A stretch of 64,000 bases of DNA from Paenibacillus sp. FSL R10-2734 (GTDB lineage: Bacteria > Bacillota > Bacilli > Paenibacillales > Paenibacillaceae). The DNA lies in contig NZ_CP150170.1 of the NCBI RefSeq assembly GCF_037963865.1, forward strand, positions 5,022,001 through 5,086,000, written 5' to 3'. Position 1 is the first letter of the stretch. Each line of letters opens with the position of its first letter. Below, piece after piece: positions 54,514-62,469 of the stretch. The position numbers and the translations under genes are program-made. The notes below the pieces were generated by a model. That model did no database searches. It was not told the DNA's origin and was given only the letters and a program-made list of their open reading frames with translations.

Positions 54514-54625
54514 GAACGGACCGTTGTTCCAATCGCTGTGCTCTCCAGATTTTTTTCATTCCCCTTAGCGGTGAAAATCCGGAGACCAAGGCGAGCGCTG
54601 CCGCTTTTCCACAATCAGTCCGTTC
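54514..54625. repeat. Nested inverted repeat in the GH30/GH31 gap
   Basis: Outer arms GAACGGAC (54514-54521) and GTCCGTTC (54618-54625) enclose inner arms TCTCCAGATTTT (54542-54553) and AAAATCCGGAGA (54574-54585). The stretch between them is GC-rich and codes for nothing obvious. It lies between two terminators of convergent transcription units, and the remaining bases (54626-54751) show no gene. Confidence 0.65.
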
Positions 54626-54751
54626 TCTCCACTGTTTAAGCGGGAAATGTACTAAAATATTTATACAAACGCAAAAAAGAACCCCCTCGAAGTCGGGTGG
54701 CTTTCCCTTGCCCATAATCTGCTAAAGCAAGCAGCCAATGACCAAAAACGC

Positions 54752-54790
54752 AGAGCAGCGATTCTCCAATAACGAGAGAATCGCTGCTCT
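54752..54790 (-). terminator. Terminator of the ABC/GH31 operon
   Basis: 15-bp perfect stem AGAGCAGCGATTCTC with nine-base loop, followed on the minus strand by TGCGTTTTTGG, 63 bp past the GH31 stop. Confidence 0.85.
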
Positions 54791-54852
54791 GCTCACTTTT
54801 TGTGGTTTTAAGAATGTAGAAAACTGCCTCCGGTCATAGAAAATCTACTGTG

Positions 54853-57270
54853 TTAAAGCCTAGCCGTCAGTATTTCGCATAAAGCTCCGTACAGCGTATG
54901 TTCAAGCTCTAACGAGGCAAGGGCGGCTAATGCTGCCATCGGCGTTGCTGATTCTTTGACTACACGGTAAATTTGTTCTTTCAATTGAAAAAGAATTTGC
55001 GCACGGTTCAGGAGGTTGAACACCTCATCATCTACCGAATTCACAGCAATCCTAGCATCTGTGAACATTACCTCCAGTGAATTCTCTACCGCTTGATCCG
55101 AGATCATAACCGTTAGTGTGTGTGTAGCTGCGTCATACTCAATTTTTGCTGCGATTTCTATGCCACTAGCAAATACTTCTACCTTCGAATCCGTAAAGCC
55201 AACAAAGGATAACTTCCATGACCGCCGTTCAGGCACGACTTTTGTATTCCCTCTAGCAGGCTGAATCTTGAAATTAACGACATCCCCCACATCCAGTACC
55301 ATTTCCGTGTCGCACCATTGATCGTCCCGGTCTTCCGCAGTATTGCCCTCATCCTCCCAGAGATGAAAGTGACCACTGCCCCCAGCAAAGACACGAACCT
55401 CCATCTGTTTGGGATTGTCCACTGAAGAGGTATATTCCGTAAGATCCGCCATAGGAACGATAGCGCCTGCTTTAGCCAATACAGGAATACTCTCCAGATT
55501 ACGATAGAGAGAAAGCTTTCTTCCACCGTCGTACACTCTTCCGTTAAAGAAATCTATCCAGACCCCTTCAGGTAGCCAAGCCTTAAATTCAGCAACACCC
55601 ACTTTTTGGTTCACTGGCTGCGTAATTGGACACGCTATGAGCTCCGTTCCGAAATAATATTCATTTGGCACTTCGTAAGCTTCATTCCACTGCGCATGAT
55701 GATGATACATCGGCCGTACAAGCGGAAGTCCTTCCCTACTGGCATAACGATTCATTGTATACAGGTAAGGAAGCAGGCGATGACGTAAACGCAAGCAATC
55801 CTTCATCACAGCTTCCGCTATCTTATTGAACCGCCATGGCTCCTTACTGTTAAAAGGACTCGCAGAGCTATGTAACCGCAAAATAGGTGAAAACACACCA
55901 AATTGCACCCAGCGCATCGCCAATTCATCGTCTAAATAACCGTTCATATGCCCCCCGATATCATGGCTCCACCAACCATAACCGGCGTTTGCGGCATTGG
56001 CTGTGAAATAAGGTTGGAAATCCAGTGACTCCCAAGTCACAATGGTGTCTCCAGAGAATCCCACTGGATAACGATGGCTGCCAAGACCTGCATAACGAGA
56101 AAAAGTAATCTGCCTATTACCTCTTCGGCCGCTATCCAAGTAGTGATAGTGGTTCAGCATCCAGAGCGGATCTAATCCCGGAACCTTAGTCACGCCACCC
56201 TGCTGCCAATCAATCCACCAGAAATCCACGCCTTCATCCTCTAGCGGATGATGCAGAAACTTAAAATATGCTCGTAAAAAATTCGGGTCAGTGATGTCAA
56301 ATTCAACTGCATCACCTTTTTCCGGGTCCATGCCCATCTCCGCTGCAATAGCAAGGTAAGGATCTTCAAACGCCCGTACACCGTCTGCTGGATGCACGTT
56401 GAGCGTTACACGAAGCCCTTTTTCATGCAGCCATGTCAAAAATCTTTGTGGGTCAGGAAACAGTTCACGGTTCCATGTATAACCCGTCCAGCCACTACCG
56501 TACTGCGGATCAATATCGACGAGATGCCAATCCATATCTATAACAGCGACAGAAAACGGAATTTGCTCACTCTCAAACCGTTCTATTAACGCTTTATATT
56601 CTTCCTCTGAATACCGATAATACCGACTCCACCAGTTACCAAGCGCATAGCGTGGCAATAAGGGTGTACGGCCGCAAAGGTGATAGAAATCCTTTAAGCA
56701 TTTCAGGTAATTATGACCATATCCGAGAAAATAAAGATCGAGGCCTTTCTGCGCCCTTAGTTCGACTAGCCCATCCTCTTCCAATACAAGTGAGGTGCTG
56801 TCATCAACTAACGTATATCCGGAACGTGAGAGTAATCCATGCTCTAGCGGAATAGCACCATCGGCATTATCCAATGTACGTGCCGTGCCTCTCAAGTCTT
56901 GTACTGTATCACCGTAATTCCAGACACTCATCAGATGACCCGCTTCGTTTCTCACCTGAACACTGAGCCCATGCCGGGAGAAGGGCTTCTTATCATAAGA
57001 TAAATGCAGGCGATCTGTAATCAACTCAAGCTTGTTCCCCAGATCAATTACGCGGAACGCTGGAACCGGAAAATTGCGATTCACAACGGTCTGCGACGCC
57101 CGATCTTCGAAATAACCCTCCGCGCTGTATTCCATCCGGATGAGCTCCGGAGTTAATACAGAGAAACGATAGCATTCGCCCTGAATAATTACTTCGGCAT
57201 TAGCGTTTGGTTCAGAATGCAGCTTTAAATGCTCAGATAATGGCGTTAGTTCTTTCAATATATTTCCCAT
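54853..57270 (-). CDS. GH31 glycoside hydrolase (alpha-glucosidase/alpha-xylosidase type)
   Basis: 805 residues. N-terminal beta-sandwich, then TIM barrel with FSVAVIDMDWHLVDIDPQYG and nucleophile Asp354 in FWWIDWQQGG; the acid/base is likely Asp408 in GFSGDTIVTW. C-terminal beta-domains follow. No signal peptide, so substrate is handled inside the cell after uptake. Last gene of the minus-strand unit: permease, permease, binding lipoprotein, GH31. The linkage (alpha-glucoside, isoprimeverose or sulfoquinovoside) is not inferred. Confidence 0.92.
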   Translation of the reverse strand: MGNILKELTPLSEHLKLHSEPNANAEVIIQGECYRFSVLTPELIRMEYSAEGYFEDRASQTVVNRNFPVPAFRVIDLGNKLELITDRLHLSYDKKPFSRHGLSVQVRNEAGHLMSVWNYGDTVQDLRGTARTLDNADGAIPLEHGLLSRSGYTLVDDSTSLVLEEDGLVELRAQKGLDLYFLGYGHNYLKCLKDFYHLCGRTPLLPRYALGNWWSRYYRYSEEEYKALIERFESEQIPFSVAVIDMDWHLVDIDPQYGSGWTGYTWNRELFPDPQRFLTWLHEKGLRVTLNVHPADGVRAFEDPYLAIAAEMGMDPEKGDAVEFDITDPNFLRAYFKFLHHPLEDEGVDFWWIDWQQGGVTKVPGLDPLWMLNHYHYLDSGRRGNRQITFSRYAGLGSHRYPVGFSGDTIVTWESLDFQPYFTANAANAGYGWWSHDIGGHMNGYLDDELAMRWVQFGVFSPILRLHSSASPFNSKEPWRFNKIAEAVMKDCLRLRHRLLPYLYTMNRYASREGLPLVRPMYHHHAQWNEAYEVPNEYYFGTELIACPITQPVNQKVGVAEFKAWLPEGVWIDFFNGRVYDGGRKLSLYRNLESIPVLAKAGAIVPMADLTEYTSSVDNPKQMEVRVFAGGSGHFHLWEDEGNTAEDRDDQWCDTEMVLDVGDVVNFKIQPARGNTKVVPERRSWKLSFVGFTDSKVEVFASGIEIAAKIEYDAATHTLTVMISDQAVENSLEVMFTDARIAVNSVDDEVFNLLNRAQILFQLKEQIYRVVKESATPMAALAALASLELEHTLYGALCEILTARL

Positions 57271-57289
57271 CTGCTAATCCTCTTTTCTT

Positions 57290-58879
57290 TTATTCAACGT
57301 TCATGTAACGACTGTAAGCATTCGTCCGAATTTTGACCATCTGATCAAGGCCCATCCCCCGCAGCTGCTGCACATAGTCAGCCCACGCTTCGTCGACTCC
57401 ACCTAACATAACGAATTGAGCACGCATTGTATTGATATAACTATCAATATCCGTGGTCAAGGTCGGTAGCTTCTTAAACTCATCTGCAGTGTACATTACA
57501 TTAGGAAATGGTAGTTTTACGTAATTGCTTCCCAGCTTATCGAGTTGAAGCTTAAGCCCATCTCCACTATTAGGGTTCAGAATGATCTTATTTTCAAAAG
57601 ATGGGCTAACATATTTCGGTCCGAAATCTCGTAAAGACTGTTCCCAATACCAGGCATCTGCACTAGTTCCAGCTGGTGGGTCCATCAACATATAGGTGCT
57701 ATCATCGTTCTTCTTAATTACCGTTCCAATAGCTCCCCAGAAATTCTGAATGCTCGCTTCATTTGTATAGAATTGGTCGGCCCAACGAGCTGCAATCTCT
57801 GGATATTTACAAGAAGTAGTGATCAGCAGTTCGTTGCGTGACAGATTCATTCCATTCGGATTTCCAACGGTATAGCGTTTACCATCTGGTCCAGCAATCG
57901 GCGGAATGGTCATATATTGATTGCTCCATTTACCAAATACGGCGTCTGGAGTCCACTGATAGGAGAAGCCTACAATTGGCGCATCCGGATTGGAAAACTT
58001 GGCTGATCTGAGCGTTTCGTCTTGAGTAAATATCTCATCATCAAGTACTCCTGCTTCAAACAATTTATTCTCCCATTTCAGAGCCTCTTTGTACGCCTCT
58101 GAAACAGGATAAAATACCGGTTCTCCGTCTTTAATCACCATATAGTTATTGTTCAAGTCAGCGATCCCAAAGGGACTGATCAGATCATTACCTGTCTCGA
58201 TAAAAGGAATCTCATCCTGTTTTCCGTTTCCATTCGGATCTTGTTCCTTGAAAGCTTTAAACACGTTATATAGATCATCAATCGTATCCGGAATCTTCAA
58301 ACCCAATTTGTCCAGCCAGGTTTTGTTGATCACAGGCTGGCGCGAGCTTTTTGGACGCGAAGGCAGTCTTGCAGGCAGAGAGTAGATTTTCCCGTCAGGG
58401 AAGGTACTGATTCTTTTCATCTCAGGCGTTTCTTGCATAGCTGCTTTGAGATTAGGCATATTCTGCTCTATATAATCATCCAGTGGGCGGAATAAGCTTA
58501 GGTTATTGACAATATCGGAATCCCCGAAGGTTTGACTCCCAATGATGATATCTGGCAGCGTACCACTTGCCAACATAATAGACTTTCGTTCATTCCAATC
58601 ATTGGAGGACATCACCTGCCATTCAATTTTGACATTTGTCTTTTCTTCCAGCTCCTTCAGCCACTCGCTATGGGTAAAATTATCTCCCATACTTCCCCAT
58701 CGAACAGTCAGCACCTTTAATGTCACTGGCTTATTGACAATCGGCAAGCCCACTTGGTTGAAGTCACCTGGCTCAGATATGACATCGTTAGCCCCTTTGT
58801 CTCCTTTACAGGCTGTTAGGCTTGCAAGCAACGTTGTCGCTAAAAGAATGGCAGTGATTGTTTTATGCATTTTTCTCAT
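57290..58879 (-). CDS. Extracellular solute-binding lipoprotein
   Basis: 529 residues, size and layout of the large YtcQ/LipO-type binding proteins for oligosaccharides. Signal ends in lipobox LTAC with Cys24, giving a lipid-anchored protein facing outward. Binding-lobe motifs: WLKELEEKTNVKIEWQVMSS and NDWNERKSIMLASGTLPDII. It pairs with the two permeases immediately upstream. The ATPase, usually a shared MsmX, is not in the window. Confidence 0.9.
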   Translation of the reverse strand: MRKMHKTITAILLATTLLASLTACKGDKGANDVISEPGDFNQVGLPIVNKPVTLKVLTVRWGSMGDNFTHSEWLKELEEKTNVKIEWQVMSSNDWNERKSIMLASGTLPDIIIGSQTFGDSDIVNNLSLFRPLDDYIEQNMPNLKAAMQETPEMKRISTFPDGKIYSLPARLPSRPKSSRQPVINKTWLDKLGLKIPDTIDDLYNVFKAFKEQDPNGNGKQDEIPFIETGNDLISPFGIADLNNNYMVIKDGEPVFYPVSEAYKEALKWENKLFEAGVLDDEIFTQDETLRSAKFSNPDAPIVGFSYQWTPDAVFGKWSNQYMTIPPIAGPDGKRYTVGNPNGMNLSRNELLITTSCKYPEIAARWADQFYTNEASIQNFWGAIGTVIKKNDDSTYMLMDPPAGTSADAWYWEQSLRDFGPKYVSPSFENKIILNPNSGDGLKLQLDKLGSNYVKLPFPNVMYTADEFKKLPTLTTDIDSYINTMRAQFVMLGGVDEAWADYVQQLRGMGLDQMVKIRTNAYSRYMNVE

Positions 58880-58917
58880 TGCTATCCTGGTCCTCCACGA
58901 TTGTTAGTTGAAAGTAT

Positions 58918-59841
58918 TTACTCTTTCACTGCCCCAATCATAACCCCTTGATTAAAGTATTTCTGTACAAATGGATATAAGCACATGATTGGAACCGTTG
59001 CTACAATAATAACAGAATAACGCATCATATTTGCGAGGCGCAGAGCGATTTGTGCGGCTTCGCCTGTTCCCATACCCGATTGCATCTGGTTGGTGACCAG
59101 AATATTTCGAAGAATCAGCTGTAATGGATACATATTAGGATCTTTTAAATAAATTAAGGCGTTAAAATATGAATTCCAGTAACCCACGGCGATCCATAAT
59201 CCCAGCACTGCGATAATTGCTTTCGACAGCGGTAGCACAATCTTAATAAAATAACGGATATTGCCACAGCCATCAATTTGGGCTGCTTCCCACAAATCCC
59301 CAGGAATGCTCGTCTGAAAAAACGTTCGTGCGACGATAATATTAAAGACCCCAACAGAGAAGGGCAGCACCATAACCAGGAAAGTGTTATATAGATTGAA
59401 ATCACGAATCGTTAAAAAGGTAGGAATCAACCCGCCGTTAAAAAACATTGTAAAGATAAAAAACAGCGAAATATATTTTCGTCCCACAAGGTCTTTTCTT
59501 GACAATGCATAAGCCGCTGTGATATTAACTACTAACCCGATCGCGGTTCCCACCACCGTGTAGAGGATGGTATTCCAGTACCCGGTCCAGATATTATCGT
59601 GACGAAGCAACTCTTTATAGCCATCTAATGTGAACCCCTTCGGAAATAACCATACCTGTCCACCTGCCACCGCAGAAGGATCACTGAATGAAGCAATGAC
59701 GATAAAGTACAAAGGGTAAATCAGGATAACTAGGAAAATAGCCGATATTACATACATAATAATCTCAAGAACGGTATCTGATGAACGATTCTTCTTTATT
59801 TTCCCTGCATTTCCATTAGTTGCTGTTTCTAATACTCCCAT
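58918..59841 (-). CDS. Carbohydrate ABC transporter permease, YtcP-like
   Basis: About 307 residues from ATG at 59841 (AAGGAGG before it; the earlier GTG overlaps the upstream gene). Six transmembrane segments with the EAA loop LWEAAQIDGCGNIRYFIKIVLPLS. It forms a heterodimer with the YteP-like permease upstream for oligosaccharide uptake. Intergenic gap of 17 bp, clearly the same operon. Confidence 0.92.
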   Translation of the reverse strand: MGVLETATNGNAGKIKKNRSSDTVLEIIMYVISAIFLVILIYPLYFIVIASFSDPSAVAGGQVWLFPKGFTLDGYKELLRHDNIWTGYWNTILYTVVGTAIGLVVNITAAYALSRKDLVGRKYISLFFIFTMFFNGGLIPTFLTIRDFNLYNTFLVMVLPFSVGVFNIIVARTFFQTSIPGDLWEAAQIDGCGNIRYFIKIVLPLSKAIIAVLGLWIAVGYWNSYFNALIYLKDPNMYPLQLILRNILVTNQMQSGMGTGEAAQIALRLANMMRYSVIIVATVPIMCLYPFVQKYFNQGVMIGAVKE

Positions 59842-59858
59842 TTCAATTTCCCTCCTTC

Positions 59859-60782
59859 CTACCACAAGCTATTTTCGCTTAATTTTTTAGAAATCTGATT
59901 GACCATAATTAATAAAATAAAGCTGATGACGGTGTTGAACAAGTTGATCGCCGATGAGAAGCTGTACTGGCTGCTGAGTAAACCAATTTTGTAGACATAA
60001 GTGGACAGAATTTCGCTTGAGGTGATGTTCAGATCATTCTGCATTAGATACACCTTCTCAAATCCAACCCCGAGCAGCCCACCGACCCGCAGGATTAACA
60101 GAGTAATCGCTGTTGGCATTAACATAGGAATATCGATATAACGAATTTTGTGCATTCGACTTGCGCCATCCACGGTTGCAGCCTCATACAAGCTCGGGTC
60201 GACTGAGGAGAGTGCAGCGATAAAGATAATGCTGTCCCAACCTACATGCTGCCACACATCGGACCAGACATATACACTGCTGAACAGACCAGCGGAGCCC
60301 ATCAGATCGGGAGCTTCTTTTCCAAACAGATTGTATAAATTCCCAAGCAACCCAGAGCTAGGTGAGAACAAAATCATCATCAAACCCACCATTACAACTG
60401 TTGAAATAAAGTGTGGCATATAGGATACCGTTTGGAAAAACCGTTTGAACCGGTTAGGTCTCATCTGGTTAACCATCAGCGCGAGTATAATCGGAATTGG
60501 AAACGTAATCAGACTATACACGCTAATGATCAATGTATTCTTAATCGTTGATGAGAATTGGTAGGAATTAAAGAACTTCTCGAAGTACTTGAATCCAGCC
60601 CATGGGCTGCCGTCAATACCCAACGCTGGGCTGTAATCCTTAAATGCAATAAGCACCCCGTACATCGGTTTATACGCGAATAATAACGTAAGTACTACCG
60701 CGGGGAAAAGCAATGTATATAGACCCCAATTTTGTTTGATTTGTCCGAATGTCCGTCCTAAATTAGATTGACCGGATTTCAT
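59859..60782 (-). CDS. Carbohydrate ABC transporter permease, YteP/LplB-like
   Basis: 307 residues, six transmembrane segments. LYTLLFPAVVLTLLFAYKPMYG near the start and EAA-type loop YEAATVDGASRMHKIRYIDIPML identify the second, YteP-like subunit. First gene of the transporter-GH31 unit; ATG after AAGGAGGG. A TATACT hexamer on the minus strand 60 bp before it could be the -10 box. Confidence 0.92.
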   Translation of the reverse strand: MKSGQSNLGRTFGQIKQNWGLYTLLFPAVVLTLLFAYKPMYGVLIAFKDYSPALGIDGSPWAGFKYFEKFFNSYQFSSTIKNTLIISVYSLITFPIPIILALMVNQMRPNRFKRFFQTVSYMPHFISTVVMVGLMMILFSPSSGLLGNLYNLFGKEAPDLMGSAGLFSSVYVWSDVWQHVGWDSIIFIAALSSVDPSLYEAATVDGASRMHKIRYIDIPMLMPTAITLLILRVGGLLGVGFEKVYLMQNDLNITSSEILSTYVYKIGLLSSQYSFSSAINLFNTVISFILLIMVNQISKKLSENSLW

Positions 60783-61051
60783 GACATCCCTCCTTAGTAT
60801 CTGTGAATTTTCTTCTTGTGCTGTAACAAAAGTTGAACACCTTCAGTATAGTGTCTCAGCCTCATTTCTACCGGACATTATGTAGGGGTTAATCGGACTT
60901 TTAGGGTCCGCTTTTCATGCTAAATAGAGAAGCTTCTCCATGTGAACAGCAAACCCATATGAGATTCGGACTTTAATTGACGTTTTCTGGACTTTCGTAA
61001 CATAAGAATAGAAAAGACCTCCCACTTGTTTGGAGAAAAGCTCTTTTCCAT
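60783..61051. other. Intergenic region with scattered CGGAC/GTCCG motifs
   Basis: This 269-bp gap upstream of the permease gene contains CGGAC or GTCCG at about 60872, 60894, 60906 and 60967, more loosely arranged than in the 17-kb element. A weak hairpin (CTCC/GGGAG, then TCTTTTCT on the minus strand, about 61015) may end the GH13 remnant. No gene was found. Confidence 0.4.
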
Positions 61052-61380
61052 TTAAAGTTCAATGATGATCGGCTCTGCAATACTGTGTAATTTGCCTTGT
61101 GTGACTGTTACATTACTTCCGTTAATCAGATTTAAATAGACACCGTCCGGAAGCTCAATGTTCACCTCTGCGGACTTTCCCTTCAAGCTGAACACACCTG
61201 CCAGCTCTTGTTCACCCCATGTATAAGTCCCAATAATGATATCATCTGCATCAGATGCTCTCAGACTGCATATACCGTTTGCCATGATTTCTTTTTGAAA
61301 GTTCCAACTTCACTATGATTGCGTACATAAATCGAATACACTACATTGTTGCGTAGCGTATTTTCTGTTAACTTTGCCAT
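61052..61380 (-). pseudogene. GH13 glycosidase reduced by internal deletion
   Basis: The ATG at 61380 opens MAKLTENTLRNNVVYSIYVR, then NHSEVGTF, the usual N-terminus of GH13 alpha-glucosidases that begin with a 'YSIYVRNH' strand. It then runs into a stop after 10 more codons. In another frame the region 61285-61052 encodes GTYTWGEQELAGVFSLKGKS, and VNIELPDGVYLNLI to the end, the C-terminal beta-domain of the same kind of enzyme. The whole catalytic barrel is missing and the two ends are joined out of frame near GGAACTTTCAAAAAG. It lies just after the LacI gene. Confidence 0.75.
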
Positions 61381-61418
61381 TGAATACACTTCTAAAGTGT
61401 TATGAGCGTACGTTTAAT

Positions 61419-62459
61419 TTATCTTCTACAAAACAAGTTTGGTATGGACGACTCCCGAACGATAAGCCCATGCTCAATAATGAAGCGGTTTGGAACCTTG
61501 ATTTTATTACCCAACCCTTGAATACTCTCTATTAATACTTTGGAGGCTGTATAGCCCAGCCGGTAGCTTCCGATGTCGATGCTGCTAATCGGTGGAGTCG
61601 ATAACTCTGTAAGCGAAGTATTGTTGAAGCTGACTACTGCCAAATCATTAGGCACCTTATACTTCAGCTTATTCAGTTCGCCAATCACACTAAATGCTGC
61701 TATGTCGTCCACGGCTAGAATCGCTGTCGGGCGCTCTGGAAGCCTCATAAAGTTAGATATGCCGTGATAACCTCTGTCCTCCACGGACTTTCTATCCATT
61801 ATCCATTCGGGACGCCATTCCAAGCCGTTATCCAGCATAGCTTTCCGATAGCCCTCCAGCCTATCTAATGAAACGATTTGATTCGACGGACCGTGAACAA
61901 AACCAATTCGTCTATGGCCCATGGAAATCAAATAGTTCGTTGCATCGCAGGCTGCTATTAAATTGTTGGTATCTACGGACAAAATCCCATTATATTTGTC
62001 GCTGCGTCCGATCAAGACAAACGGGTAGTCCTTTTCCTTCAGGAAATCGATCACAGAGTCATCTTTACGGGAGGAGCATACAATTATACCGTCGACCCGT
62101 CTTCCTTCCAGAAGGCGGGTGACGATTTTCAGTTCTTCTTTCTCACTGGCTCCTGTGCTAATGAAAATATCGAAGCCCGAAAGGTTGGCCTGTGCAGTAA
62201 TTCCACGTATCATTTCCATAAAGAACATATTGGAGAACATTTTCTCTTCCTGCTTCGGCAAAAGAATGCCAATACTACTTGTGGTATTGGAAACAAGACT
62301 TTTCGCGATTATATTGGGAGTATACTCCATATCATCCATAATTCTTTTTACCTTGCGAAAGGTTTCTTCACGGACATTTGGATGACCCGCTGCCACCCGT
62401 GAAACCGTAGAGGGAGAGACTCCGGCTCTACGGGCCACTTTCTTGAGGGTAACTACCAT
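61419..62459 (-). CDS. LacI-family regulator
   Basis: 346 residues from ATG at 62459; upstream frame codons overlap the end of the SLH-amylase gene. HTH MVVTLKKVARRAGVSPSTVS followed by the hinge helix. Periplasmic-binding-type core: SSIGILLPKQEEKMFSNMFF, VDGIIVCSSRKD, GHRRIGFVHGPS, LAVDDIAAF. Located between the S-layer amylase and the GH13 remnant and upstream of the ABC/GH31 unit. It probably responds to a maltodextrin-type sugar; no LacI operator was found with confidence. Confidence 0.9.
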   Translation of the reverse strand: MVVTLKKVARRAGVSPSTVSRVAAGHPNVREETFRKVKRIMDDMEYTPNIIAKSLVSNTTSSIGILLPKQEEKMFSNMFFMEMIRGITAQANLSGFDIFISTGASEKEELKIVTRLLEGRRVDGIIVCSSRKDDSVIDFLKEKDYPFVLIGRSDKYNGILSVDTNNLIAACDATNYLISMGHRRIGFVHGPSNQIVSLDRLEGYRKAMLDNGLEWRPEWIMDRKSVEDRGYHGISNFMRLPERPTAILAVDDIAAFSVIGELNKLKYKVPNDLAVVSFNNTSLTELSTPPISSIDIGSYRLGYTASKVLIESIQGLGNKIKVPNRFIIEHGLIVRESSIPNLFCRR

Positions 62460-62469
62460 ATCATTCTTC

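Noticed and set aside
54443..54715. Frames on both strands over the GH30/GH31 gap
   Set aside because: Low-complexity frames over terminators and inverted repeats without SD or family resemblance.
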